NCBI GenBank assembly: GCA_949987705.1
Contig: OX465285.1
Location: 86,499,975-86,563,974, forward strand
Length of the DNA stretch: 64,000 bases
Direction of reading: 5' to 3'
Source of the DNA: Thereva unica
Taxonomy: Eukaryota > Arthropoda > Insecta > Diptera > Therevidae
Each line of letters opens with the position of its first letter. Position 1 is the stretch's first letter. Both the position numbers and the translations under genes were made by a program. Below, one piece after another: positions 45,628 to 57,266 of this stretch. Below the pieces are notes generated by a model. The model was not told where the DNA came from. It saw only the letters and a list, made by a program, of their open reading frames with translations, and searched no databases.

Positions 45628-45834
45628 TAGGTTTTTATTGTATAAAATTGAATATAAACGTCCAAACGTCTAAAAGATTTGAAAATGGAATTGTCAAAAA
45701 ATACCTAATATATAGAATAATCAATTTCAAGCAATGATGCCACGTTGAAAAGAGCTCGCTCCCCTGACTCCAGACCAGTTGATTCTCGCACGGGACTCCG
45801 AACCCGCAGGATAGTCCGTCCGTAGAGAGGAGCA

Positions 45835-46168
45835 GGGGCCGTATTTGGTTTCTCGACACGATGGATCGACTCGACAAAAAAAGCTTCTCGACTGTCTCTA
45901 AGTTTCATATTTGGTTTCACGACCAAATCGACAGCTAAGCGCAGCCATACAAAACCATCAAATTGGGTGGTATTACTCCAAGGCAGCAAATAACGTATAT
46001 TTAATTAAAATAGAAATTGTTAAAAGTTTATTGCATGCCTAAATTGAGCTTTTTAATAATCGTCAAGCGTCTTTATCGACACGTAAAGAGACGATATCGT
46101 GTCGCCAAATGCCAATTTTTATTTATCGACAGACGACAATGTCGACTCGAGAAACCAAATACGGCCCC
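45835..46168. mobile_element. TIR element with 22-bp perfect ends
   Basis: GGGGCCGTATTTGGTTTCTC at 45835 is mirrored by GAGAAACCAAATACGGCCCC ending 46168; the match runs 22 bp. The interior is 334 bp in all and lacks coding frames. A target duplication is not clear. It lies immediately 5' of an R1-like LINE end. Confidence 0.8.
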
Positions 46169-46363
46169 AGGATGGGGAAACGCGAGGCGGCAAGGGCTGC
46201 CAGGGACATCACCATGAAGGTCTAGCAAACTCGCTGAGAGGGTGATTCCAGGGGCAGGTGGACAGCCCGCTTGATCGGTCAGCTAAACACCTGGGTGGAC
46301 CGGGAGTTCGGCGAAGTTGATTTACTAGCTTACCTAATTTACGGTCGAGTGAAGCGCGCTGGA

Positions 46364-47774
46364 CAGTGGCGGATTTATGGGGGGGCTATAGGGGCTTCAG
46401 ACCAGGGCGGCAAATTTTTAGGGGCGGCAAATTTTCAACACATTTTTTTATATTTTTTGAAACCACATGTCATAAAGAAGGTTGTAATCAGAGACTATTT
46501 ACTGTACACATTTAATCCCAATACTTTACGATATCCTTCCTAAACCAACCGTCGTGCGTAATATATTCGTCTGGAGAGCGATGTGTCAGATGGGTCTAAA
46601 GGTCCCAATACACGAGCGCTCCATTATGGCGACACTACAATGTTGCCAGTCCATTGGATCCGGTGCAAAATTAGGGCACACACACGATAGCGCCTGAGTC
46701 AGTCAGCCGATTGCAGTCGGTTAGACGAGCACAGTACTTAAATTTTGTTTTCACAAAGGTTGCATCTCCCTCCGACAAAGTGATAATGGTTACAAATGAA
46801 TTTTATTGTTTTATTGCCCTCATAAATGAGCACATCGGAATAGAAAAATACCGGAAAAAAAATGTATCAAATGCGTCACATTTGAAAGTGGCTATGATTG
46901 TTGCGTCGTAAAATTTATATGAAAAAGAAATCACATTTCAGGAATATTTGTATCTCGGGTCATTGTTGCCTAGGGACATTTGTATTGAAGGACATTGGTG
47001 CAAGGTACACTATCCATCACTCGATACTCACATCAAAGCGGTTTGTGTATGATGCGGGTATTACACTAAGCATTCATTTTTCTACCTCTTTTTTTGTGTA
47101 AAGATTGTGATGCGTTTGTAGTTGTGCAATACGCGAATGAGAAGGGAATTTCTCATAGTTTTCGCAGACCCCCGAGTACGATATTATATTTGTGTTAGTG
47201 TAATGGAGGGTGAGTCTGGCAAATTTTTTTGGCTCAAAAGTGAGGAGTCATATGACGCATGAATTGTACTTCACTGCGACCCCTTGCCTAAAAAACCGGG
47301 TTTGTGTATGGGGGTAATAAACGAAATGAATGATAGTGTAACTTGCACCATTCACATATGGCGCCGCGTTTTCAAATCCAAAGAATATCCAAATCTTTGG
47401 CTTGGGTTTCGCGTGCAAACAAATTGTTGTTGTTTTGGCTTGGCGTGGTGTAATTTGGACGGATGGAGCGCTCGTCACGAGCGGCTCGTGTATTGTGCCC
47501 CTAAGGCCAAAGCACACCAAAATAGGCCAGGGCGGCAGACGACGGACTTCCACCGTGCCCGTATGTCGACCCAGACGTACGCCACTAGTGGGAAATGCGT
47601 GGGGGGAGAGGGGAGTTTCAAGTTGTAACAGGAAAAAGGTTGATGCACGCTGCGTCAATTCACCCTGCATTTAACAGTGATTATAAAAACCTGGTTGATG
47701 GATGATGTAAGAGCGGTGGTGGGGCGGCAGATCTCTTCCAGCTCTTAGGCGGAAATTGTGTAAATCCGCCCCTG
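46364..47774. mobile_element. hAT element with 8-bp duplication
   Basis: Ends CAGTGGCGGATTTA (left) and the complement of the right end, CAGGGGCGGATTTA, match hAT termini. The flanks carry GCGCTGGA at 46356-46363 and 47775-47782. No transposase is recognisable; most of the interior is a second element (46600-47501). Confidence 0.88.
46600..47501. mobile_element. PIF/Harbinger-type element, TAA duplication
   Basis: TIRs AGGTCCCAATACACGAGCGC and the right complement GGGGCACAATACACGAGCCG agree at most positions, and TAA flanks both ends (46597-46599 and 47502-47504). The 902-bp interior has only short frames. One (46711-46911) might be a scrap of the accessory ORF, but this is not supported by a motif. 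It is inserted in the hAT element. Confidence 0.75.
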
Positions 47775-48269
47775 GCGCTGGAGTAGGAACTCGGAAGAAT
47801 GACTCCGACACAATCGTTGGAATACTTCGAAGACCCAAGGAGTGGTTGAGGGTGGCGCGGTTTGTCCAAATCATCTTAAAAACGAAGAAAACGGAGACAG
47901 AAGCTTGCTGATCTGTATCCACGGAGCCCTGACATCTTCTCGTACAAGCTGGCGGGACGCGTAAAGGGTGACGTCCGTCCGAAGTAATGCTTCGCGGCAG
48001 TGCCGGGTGGGGTAAACGTTTCGTTGCCGTGGTGGTGGGTGGTGATTTTAATCAGTAAGAATCTGACGCAACCGCCTGAGTGCGGATCCTTAGCGGTGTC
48101 TCCTATAATGCGTGACAGGCGGTCGAGCACTGATCAATTGATGTAAGATTCTCACCCTCCCTCGTCATTCTCTGCTTTTGGAAAAACTTTCCTATCAAGT
48201 CCGCTGTTCTCCGACTGCTCGTAAACTTTTGCATAGCTTTTTAACCATCCGCTGTCAAATAGTTAAGCT

Positions 48270-48600
48270 CGGTGAGTCTAGTTCCACCATTGGCCTACTT
48301 ACCAATGACGTTTCCCAACGGTATGAGAGAGAGCAATGGGGAAAGTAGGCATCCCCTTGTCGTATTCCTGAGTTCACCTCAAAACTGTCGGATACTCTTT
48401 TTTATTGTGGAGAACTCTGAATTTGGAATTGTAGAGCTTTAATCAATTCTAGTAATTTGTCGGCAGTCCACATTGCCGTATTGCCTGCCATATAAAATCA
48501 AGTCCGTAATATCTATGGGGTTCAGCGAGGGAGACCGAATCTCTACTGGAAGGATATCGTAGACCAGGACGTCCAGAGCTTAGAGCTAGCCGAGTCCGGA
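48270..48600. mobile_element. Small LINE fragments
   Basis: The minus strand near 48400-48280 gives FEVNSGIRQGDA, the RT block before the catalytic core. The plus strand near 48510-48605 gives QRGRPNLYWKDIVDQDVQSL, a LINE C-terminal block. They are separate pieces in opposite orientation. Confidence 0.5.
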
Positions 48601-48605
48601 ATTTA

Positions 48606-49285
48606 AGACAAAGGGATTCGATGAGTATCCTGTTATTGACATAAATGAGAGAAAACCAGCACATTATTATCAATCGTTTAAATTGAAATTTCATCAAACA
48701 GAACGACATCGCAAAAAACCACATCGTGTTTCAATATGACATGTCGAAGTGATTCAATCAATCAACAGAGAGAAAGAGGATGGGGTGGGTTGCTTTAACA
48801 TCCAATGTATTCCGCCAAACTCTTTGAAAATTGATAGTCGGGCACAGTCTTCAGTGCTTTAGGCGAAATTACTCTAGACAGCATACAATCGTATACCAGG
48901 AAAATTGGTAATATTTGTTGACGTAAATGTTTATTATGTGCAGAATGATTTAGATAAATATCGAGAATTGTTTCAAAAATATTTTGTGTGTAGTATAATC
49001 TATTAAAACAAAGGTAAATATTATAAACCACTCAACACTTTTATCAATAAATCACTTTATTTTGTAGAGCAATATGCTTAAAATATGTACCCTAAATTCA
49101 TAGATTTGGCTAAGACTATAAACAACTTTTAAAATAAAGCTTTAGTTCTTTAAAAACGACAAAAAAAAATCAAACAAAACAATTACAAAAACACAACATA
49201 CATATTTACTTTTTCTAATCAATCAAATTGAGGAACAACGCAAATATTTAATAAAAAATGTATTTCTATCATTTTTCGTATTTTA
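48606..49285. other. AT-rich intergenic sequence
   Basis: No feature recognised. Confidence 0.5.
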
Positions 49286-49679
49286 TACGGCGTTTATATC
49301 GCCTCGAAAACACGTGTTTTCATGCAAGTGTTTTCGGAAAACGAATTACTGTTCACATCGCCTTTCTAGTTTTCGAGTGACAGTTTATTTAGAAAAATGC
49401 TAGATAAATACTTTAATTATTTCGATTTAAATTTTTTCCATGGCAAACTCAAATTTTAAAAAAGTCTCGACACAGAAAATGACATGCGTATAACAAGTGC
49501 TGAACGCTGAATTGGGTTCTTGTCCACACTTTTCTTGTCTTCGTGGTCGTTTTCATCGAAAACAGCTTTCCAAGTTGTTTTCGATTTGTATGATAAAACA
49601 TTTGTTTTCGATTGTGTTTTCGCCCAAAACGCGATTTTTTGACGAAAACGCTTGTTTTCGAGGCGATGTAAACGCGGTA
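49286..49679. mobile_element. PIF/Harbinger-type MITE, GTTTTCG-rich
   Basis: A 394-bp element flanked by TTA (49283-49285 and 49680-49682). The TIR starts TACGGCGTTTATATCGCCTC; the right complement is TACCGCGTTTACATCGCCTC, continuing GAAAACA on both. The interior is full of GTTTTCG/CGAAAAC repeats. There are no coding frames. Confidence 0.85.
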
Positions 49680-49682
49680 TTA

Positions 49683-50380
49683 GTCTAGAATTTATTAATT
49701 TTTAACATTCTCTATCCTTGCAAATTGCCGGCTCTCTTTCTTCATACTATTACATTTTAGAAACAATAATATTTGTTTTTGTTCTTTTCTTTTTATTTAT
49801 AAATATAAATTTTAAAAGCTGTCTTTTTTGTATTAATAGAGATTTTTTAAATATTTCATTAAAACATTCTAACACGATCGTAGTAGGTAGGTATAAATCT
49901 TTGGAATTAATTTTCTACTATTATACTATATTTATTTATTAATTTATTTTTACTCATTTAGTTTTTCGTTTTAAAACTTTTTGTTTTTAAATTTTACTAT
50001 TCTAAACTAGTAGGAAGTTTATCGTATTCTTTTTTTTAACAATTAGTATTTTAAATTGGCCTCTATATACGCTTTTAATAACGTCAATATTTTTGTTTTT
50101 CTAATTTTAGATATATTTTTTATTTGTAAAAAAGAAATGAAACTCACACTGGTGATTTACAAACTATGGTATTACTAGGACAAGTTGATGTTATGAAGAG
50201 GATTTTTTTTATCACAAAAGAGTGCATGGTATTTCTACAAAACTACTACTAAAACGAACGACTTTGGCTGTTGCTATATTGAAATTGGGAAAATCTTACA
50301 TTATTTTGGTAAAAAAAACATGAGAAATTATGTTTTTTTATTTGCAATTTTTGTTTAAAGCTGGTGAAATAGACGTCAAT
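49683..50380. other. AT-rich intergenic sequence
   Basis: No gene or repeat recognised. Confidence 0.5.
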
Positions 50381-50384
50381 ATGG

Positions 50385-51490
50385 AAACAAATATAAAAAC
50401 AATTACCAGATATATCATCCAGTCCCCTGGAACAGACGGAATCTATCCCATTCTGCTAAAGGAGGGCTGCGACCTAGTCCCTTCTTTATTATGCAAAATA
50501 TTAAGGGCTTCCTTCGCACATACCTACAAGAATGGGCTGCCTCTCCATCACTGAGGCTATCCGCACTGATACCCCTCCACCTTGAGGTAGAGATAAACGC
50601 GGCGCTGCGGCTGAAAGCGAATGGTCACTTGGGCGCTGGTCTTGGGCGAGGACTTTCTATTATAACCAAAATCATAGAAGAGATTCCGGAAGCGGGGAAG
50701 CTATTGGACTGCATGCCCTTTAGAATCTCAAAATTTGAGCGGCCTTCTGTGCACATACAGATTAGGCTAACCTGGACTTTTCCTAAAGTATTACCGGGCG
50801 GACTAGTATGGTACACGGATGGCTCTAAAACGAAGACAGGTGTAGGCGCCGGAATCTGGAGTGAAAGCCCCAGATTCAGCAGGGCGATCAGCCTAGGCAC
50901 TCTAGCAACTGTCTTTCAAGCAGAGGTGTACGCTATTCTGGTATGCACTCATGAGAACTTAAGAAGGGCCTACTAAAATAAACGGATTTTTATCTTCTCT
51001 GATAGCCAAGCGGCAATTAGAGCGATAAGGTCCTGTAGGACCAAGTCGAAATTAGTTTGGGACTGCCAACGTGCTCTTGATGAGTTGGGCGTTCTCAATC
51101 AAGTTACTCTTGTCTGGATCCCAGGTCACCGAAAAGGTAACGAAAATGCGGATGCCCTGGCTAAACAGGGCTCTGATATTGCATTAGGTCCAGAGCCGGC
51201 CGTTGGGGCACCCTCCAGCTTGCTGCAAAGGGGTCTGGCCGATCGGACTATGATGTCCATGCCGTCCCAGACGGCCAAGGATTTGTTGTGGGGACCCCAC
51301 ATGTAGGCTTTGCCTGGAAGAGGATGAGTCTGCCCTCCATGTTCTCTGTGAGTACCCCACAATAGCGAAGAGCAGGGTTTCGTTGTTCGAGGAACTCTCA
51401 AGTCTAAGCGACAAGCCACTAGGCACACTGCTGAACTTGTTCAAGCGGTCTGGCCTACAAATATGAGGTATAGGGGTCGTAGTACAATAG
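50385..51490 (+). mobile_element. LINE remnant with RNase H
   Basis: The plus strand has an RT entry scrap (IIQSPGTDGIYPILLKEG) followed, after a large deletion, by RNase H. Its blocks are LVWYTDGSKTKTGVGAG (first Asp), FQAEVYAIL (Glu), IFIFSDSQAAIRAI (Asp) and LVWIPGHRKGNENADALAKQ. One stop breaks RNase H at 50974. The C-terminal region is frameshifted. Confidence 0.82.
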
Positions 51491-52784
51491 GCCAAATGAA
51501 TGGCCGCAGTACTTTTGGACCCAATACCTCACACTCGAAAAAAAAACATGTATCATCCAGAAAAATACATTTCTTATATTAATTGGAGATAGTGTTTATT
51601 TTCCAATTGGTTTATCAATGTAGGTATAGTACTCCTGGTAAAATTGTACCGCTATTACTACCGCGACTGTTCCACCAAATTAATAAACCTTATATTTAAA
51701 CGGCATGATTCGCCTTGAACTTAGGACCGACTAAATCGTGAACAACCACTGTTCACACGAAACCCTTCTCCACTTCAGTCCTCCAAGGTCTCATTCGATT
51801 ATTTGCTACTACCACCAAGATCTGTACTATTGGCGGCTCCATGCAGGGTTACGCCAAACACTTCTATGCACACCATTGTACCCTCCTACTCATTAAGGGC
51901 CGGTTTAAAAGTGAAATCAATACCAAACATAATTTCTCAGTTTTTTCCCCACAATTGCAACGAAAAAATTCGTTCTTTTTTGACAAAACATTGGTCTGAA
52001 ATTGATAAGCAATTTCTTGTGTTTTTTTTTATCATGAATACATTGTTTTTAATAAATCTAACAATAATTTCAATAATATTATTTAAATTTGCGACTAATC
52101 AAGACACCAAGCGGCCTTACTATAGGCAACAACATTTCTTTTAAAAATTTGTAGCTTATATATATTTGTTTGTTTTATATATTTTAATAACTAATGTTTT
52201 ATTTTGTTTCACTTTTCTACTAATAATAATAATAATAATTATAATAAAAAAATTGATTTCAATTTGAATCAGATTATTCTTCATTTGTGCAAAAAATGTT
52301 TTCTAATAATTTTTCTCATCAATAAATTACAAACTTTTGTATTGCAATAATTACTTCGTCTACAAAATACATTTATCAAGCTTTTCTTTTAAAATGATGT
52401 CTTTAATGAAAGATAATTGTTCTTATTTAAAAAACAAAAACTTTTTGCTAATTTGTTGTTGTTTTTTTTAAATATTATTTTTAAAATAGCAGCATGTGAA
52501 GATTTATGCTTTATATTACTTTTTTTTTCTACTATGCTTATTTTTAAAAAAATTTACCTATCACATAAATAATATGTTAAGAGATTTTTGGAAAACAAAT
52601 ACGAGTTTCGTGATTGCGATAGTGTAAAACAGATGAAATATATCATAGCACAATTGATATAATTAAATACTAGAAAAATAAATTATATTTACTGTTAATA
52701 ATAATAATGTGAATATTTTTAGGTTGTTGTTAGTATTTTTCTCTTGTAAAATTGCCTTGCCTTTACTAAATGTGCAGACATCAG
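51491..52784. other. AT-rich sequence with an unclassified GC-richer start
   Basis: Bases 51640-51850 look like LINE 3' untranslated sequence; a motif ACCGCGACTGTTCCAC resembles 58031-58051. The rest is AT-rich and featureless. Confidence 0.4.
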
Positions 52785-53740
52785 ACATGTGTCAGGTAAA
52801 CAAAACGTTGTCGCAGACTACTTATCGCGTTCACTAGCAACCGACAAACCGGTCACCTTCGACATACCTACTTTGGCTCAGGCTCAACAAGGTGATCAAT
52901 AGTTAAAGTCTCTACAAGAGCACCCCAGCAACGACTAAAGGATAAAAAGGTAACGGTCACACCAATACCGCTCATCAGGTGTGGTGTGAAACTAGCACAG
53001 GCATTCGTAGGCCTTATATACCCACTTTCTTACGTAGATTAGCGTTCAACTCTGAACATAATCTCCCTGATCCTGGTATTCGCGCTACAAGACGAGCCGT
53101 TACCAAGAAATACTTCTGGCCATCGATCAATAAAGACTGCAATGAGTAGTCTCGATCATGCCTAGATTGCCAAAAGTCCAAAATTTCACGGCATACCAAA
53201 TCTCCATTGTAAATTTTTAAGCTTCCAAATAATAGATTTGACCATATCCATGTGGATATAGTGGCACCCCTACCGTAAACTCATGAATACTCTTATATCT
53301 TAACGATAGTCGAGAGATTCACGCGATGGCCTGAAGCATACCCAGTTCGGGATATCTCAGTTTCAACAGTGGCAAAAAGATTCGTCGCTGAACTTGTCCC
53401 ACGATTCCACGGTGTACCTATTGAGATCACAACCGATCAAGGTATGCAGTTCGAATCGAAACTGTTCAGTTGCCAAATTACTCGGCACCACTCGGCAGCC
53501 CTGGAGAACGCCAATTACGGTTTCATACGAGTCGACTGAGTTTGAAAACGTTTCGAACCTCCATATAAGGGCCCATATGAAGTAATCAAACGATTACGAA
53601 AACACTTCGTCGTCAAATTGAACGGAATAACCAAGTCGATATATATCGACAAGTAAAGCCAGCCTTCGGTTGTGGCCGCGACAACAAAGGTAAGCCGTCT
53701 AAAGCGGTAACATTCGGTTAATGATACGCGGAGGGGGGAT
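52785..53740 (+). mobile_element. Ty3/gypsy integrase remnant
   Basis: Broken plus-strand frames spell the end of RNase H (NVVADYLSRSLATDKP) and integrase landmarks: a YFWPSIN-like and CLDCQKSK-like zinc region, HVDIVGPL-like and ITTDQGMQFES core pieces, and GPYEVIKRLRKHFVVKLNG near the C-terminus. A purine run at 53729-53740 (GCGGAGGGGGGA) looks like the polypurine tract. No frame is intact. Confidence 0.78.
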
Positions 53741-54140
53741 ATGTGGTGGCCGTGTATAAACTTAATTATTAAGATTTACGTAATGTCATACAAAAACTAC
53801 CGGCTCGATCAAAATGATCAATCGGAACACTTCAGCGATCACCGTGACTAGAAAGCATCGATGTCCCTCGTGCTGATTGCGGTTCCTCGGTGTTGATATA
53901 GGTATGCAGATATTGAATTGCTCCAACGATGACCGAGGTAGTATACAGAGACAGCAGAGTCAATCAACTCAAGTGAAGATCTGGCGACACCTCAACGCTC
54001 CTAGAGGTTATTCCCTTTTGGCTTAGAATGCCCCTTTCAGCTTATGATATTTGGAGGAATTAAGCAAAAGACTCCGAAAGCGGATGACAACTTATACGTA
54101 ACTTCATCGACGTTTAAGGTACAAGGAAATGGTTGATGAT
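53741..54140 (+). mobile_element. Probable 3' LTR of the gypsy remnant
   Basis: Starts TGTGGTGGCCGTG right after the polypurine tract, as expected for a gypsy LTR. The far end is not definable because no second LTR is present. Confidence 0.45.
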
Positions 54141-54640
54141 TCTGAGTGAGTAGGACGTCGTTTCGTCGCAACTCCATTAATTTGTGACGCATGGAGGCAG
54201 AAGGGCATCACGTCCTGGTGTACGCGGATAACGTTGTTATAATCACAAAAGAAAATTGAAAATGAAAATTTTCTCGAGATGTGATCTCATGGATGCGGCG
54301 CTACAAAACCTTTCATATCAGGGAGTAGTCCTGGACAAGAAACTCCTCTGCAATGAAAACATAGAAGAGCGCACTAAGAAAGCGAACATGGCGTTTTTCG
54401 CTTGCAACAAATCCATTAGGAAGAAACCCTAACGTGCCTTCTCCCCTAACATAGTACGAGGTCAGCGACCGCGCGTCTTCGTTACGGAGTTTTAGTATGG
54501 TGGCCACTTCTGAGTAAATCCACCGTGCTAAACAAACTACCGAAAGTACAAAGATGTGCGGAGTTATGCATAACAGGAACATTCCGTGCCACACCTTCAG
54601 ACGCCCTAAATGTTATGTTACTTTCCCTCCTTTGAATCTG
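54141..54640 (+). mobile_element. LINE RT remnant
   Basis: Plus-strand pieces EAEGHHVLVYADNVVIITK (the YADD-type catalytic block, here YADN) and LNKLPKVQRCAELCI-like and DALNVMLSLPPLN-like blocks in other frames are those of I-type LINEs. Frameshifts are frequent. Confidence 0.65.
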
Positions 54641-54700
54641 CCGCACGGACCTCTGGGATAGTAGCCAGATGCCTTACTCCCTAGGATACCGAGGCCCCAA
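54633..54700 (-). mobile_element. tRNA-like head of the SINE family, fragment
   Basis: The complement from 54698 reads GGGGCCTCGGTATCCTAGGG and continues AGTAAGGCATCTGGCTACTA, matching 9889-9930. The B box is degraded and the body is absent. Confidence 0.7.
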
Positions 54701-54719
54701 ATGATAACTGTCCTAAAGT

Positions 54720-55513
54720 ACAATGTGTAACGAAAACAAGTAGCTTGACTTGACAGTGTATATATTGTAATATTAAGGAGGCAATTCCGTTGGATAATAG
54801 CCTTTCTTCAACAAAAAGAAATCCATTTCTAGAATTCTGTCCTAATATTAAAATTTGTTCATATTCACGGATAAATAATTAATATTGAGTTTAGCAATTC
54901 AAAAATTGCTTTCGTCAAAACAAAACAAAATGGAATGTTAATTTAATATCTTTTCTCACGCAAAATTTCAATATAATCTAATAACAAAAATAAATAGATA
55001 TGAAGTGAATACATATATTGTTTTAGATATAATAGCGTCATTTGAAACCTACAAAAGCACTTAAATTCAACAAAACTAGAAATACCATTCTCTTCAAAAA
55101 AAGTGCACTACATTAGTGCAATTAAAAGAAAAAAAATATCGCAATCACTATTCTACCTTTTTTGTTGTTGTCTAGAAGATCATTCAAAAATACTAAATCG
55201 AAGACAATCACATATGTGTCATTTAGTCAGTAACTAATAACAATATACATATATATAAAAAAAATGAAAACTACCTTAACTTTTGTGAAAAAACATCGAA
55301 TTTCTTAAAGCTTTCAGTTCTGAGTTCTACTAAACGTTTAATACGTTTACAAAATATTTGACTCCATAGGAGACAACACACGTATTTTTTTTAATTAGTA
55401 TTTATCTTTGTATGTATTGTAATTGGAGAAGAGAACACCTATAGTGTTATCTAGATTTTAAAAAAAATTGTTTTAAAAAAACATTAACAAAAAAACCACA
55501 AAACAATCTAGTT
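54720..55513. other. AT-rich 3' flank of NIM1K
   Basis: Probably the NIM1K 3' untranslated region and beyond. No repeats recognised. Confidence 0.4.
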
Positions 55514-56616
55514 TTAAAGAATGGTGCAATGACGGCTACGTTTTGGGACCTTAGGTGGTTCTTGTAAAGCAACTTCAGCTTGCTTCTTGGCCAGCCATGC
55601 TTGCTTCTGAAGACGATGTATAACAATACGATATGCTCCGATTAGCTCACTTCTTGGACCATTCGGTATGGCTGATCGTAGCATTTCGGCAGTGACGCCA
55701 AGTTTTTCTAAAATTTCACGTGTTTCACTTTCTAAAGGATTTAATTTTGTATAATCTTCAGTATCAGTTGGTATCATTATGAATTGTCCTTTTTCCTCAT
55801 CGTAATTCTTAAATGTTGCCTGAACTTCAATTATCATATTTTGTTCGGCCTTAATACGCACTTCGGCACCATCTTCGCCAAATTTAACATCACCATTTTT
55901 AATGCTCTTCTCCTTGTCGACTTCCATTGGTCCAATCTTCTTCTTGAGTGTCCCACCGAAGAAAGATTTTCGTGGAATGGTTGCTAGCTGATCGTTTGGT
56001 GATGGCTCGGTGGTACTACTAACATCAACCGGATGCATAAAATTATCTACCAAAATTCCATCATTTTTCTTAGTGTTAAAATGCATTGGTGCTTTGTTTG
56101 TTAATTCTAAGTATCGTTCCCGTAAGGAGTATGTCTTGTTGATCCTGCGGGACTTGGTACGAAACCAAAATGATGATTTTTTTGATGGTTTTGTATGTAA
56201 GCTGATTTGCTGTGTCATTAGTTCAACGCTTATATTTGGATTTGTAACCCATTGGCTAGATAAGACTTCATCAATGGTAGGCCTACGGGCTGGCATATGG
56301 ACTAGAATTCGTTCTGGAAGTAAATAAGTTCATGTCAATTTTATAAAGTAATTTTCTTTTTTATACTACTTACGAATGATTCGAACACAGGGTAGACTTA
56401 TATGACCTGGAATTGAATAGTCGCCTTTAAGAACAGCTGCCCGTAAAGCTGGAACTGTCGGTGCTCGGAATGGCATATTACCAACAACCATAAAATATAG
56501 TAATACTCCTAATGCCCATACATCAACTGGTCCACCAACGTAGTGATCATCACTAAACAATTCTGGTGCAGCGTATGGTGGTGATCCACAAAATGTATCT
56601 AGTTTTTGACTAGGAC
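55514..56616 (-). CDS. NIM1K: NIM1-type Ser/Thr kinase, C-terminal exons
   Basis: NIM1K is an AMPK-related serine/threonine kinase. Two minus-strand exons are visible, 56616-56374 and 56313-55514, joined by a 60-bp GT-AG intron. They give 346 residues starting at the activation segment. Seen: LDTFCGSPPYAAPELF (activation loop and APE), DVWALGVLLYFMVVGNMPFR (DxWxxG), CVRIIQRILV and PARRPTIDEVLSSQW (end of the C-lobe). The C-terminal half has a basic stretch (FWFRTKSRRINKTYSLRERY), an acidic linker, and LEKLGVTAEMLRSAI followed by IGAYRIVIHRLQKQ, as in NIM1. It ends HCTIL. The N-lobe, HRD and DFG exons should lie to the right on this strand; I did not find them by 64000, where transposons fill the space. 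Confidence 0.88.
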
Positions 56617-56649
56617 CTAGAAGTAAATTATAAAAGTTTGTTATTAGTG

Positions 56650-57250
56650 GCACAGAAGAGAATTTGTTTGTGGTAATCGAAGAAAGTCAGCGAATTGTGG
56701 GGTTTTACAGGGCCATGAAGGTAGGTAGGTGAAGTGCCACAGCTCGTGCACGTTCTGTTCAGTGGTTGTTGGTTGGGGGTGATGGATGCCTGAAGCCGGG
56801 CATTTGCTTAGAAAGTGAACAAGTGTTTCTCTCTCGTTTCGTCTCCCTGCGGCTAGAGCAACAGGCGTTAAACGGGATGCCCAACTTGGCAACATGGTCT
56901 CCTATGGGCCAATCTCTCGTGATGATTGCCGTGGTTCTGGCAATATCTAGTGGGGGTCGGTTTTTAAAAGGCCCATTGTTATAAGTCGGCCAAGTCGCCC
57001 AAGAGATAATGCAGGCCTCTAGTGCTCTCGACTTTTGGCTGGTTAGCAGCAGGTGGTAGTCAAAAATAGCGTCCGACCATCTCGGTCTCCGAGTCCCGGA
57101 AAGACACTCCCTGCCTGGCTAGTTAGCCGGCTTTCTCGTTCCCCACTATGTTCCTTTGACCGGGAACCCAGCCGAGAGTCACGTTGTGCTTACTACCAAG
57201 CCTATCTATATCAGCTCTACATCGCTTCACTATCTTGGAGCGTATTGTTA
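56650..57250 (-). mobile_element. LINE RNase H C-terminal remnant
   Basis: On the minus strand, HNVTLGWVPGQRNIVGNEKA (RNase H end) is followed, after stops, by TRDWPIGDHVAKLGIPFNAC. A Cys/His-rich tail ends near 56760 (RETLVHFLSKCPA). It lies in a NIM1K intron or upstream region, in the same orientation as the gene. Confidence 0.75.
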
Positions 57251-57266
57251 CTGATAGATCCCTTAA

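Larger units (their letters stand above)
46169..48130 (+). mobile_element. R1-like LINE 3' end split by a hAT element
   Basis: The coding end of an R1-type ORF2 is visible before the insertion (DSRGRWTARLIGQLNTWVDR, then EFGEVDLLAYLIYGRV). It continues after the insertion (NDSDTIVGILRRPKEWLRVA, then RFVQIILKTKKTETEAC and a stop near 47907). The hAT element 46364-47774 interrupts it with an 8-bp duplication. Bases 47910-48130 are probably the LINE 3' untranslated region. Confidence 0.8.

Noticed and set aside
46711..46911. Accessory ORF of a Harbinger element
   Set aside because: Position fits, but no MADF/Myb-like motif can be shown.
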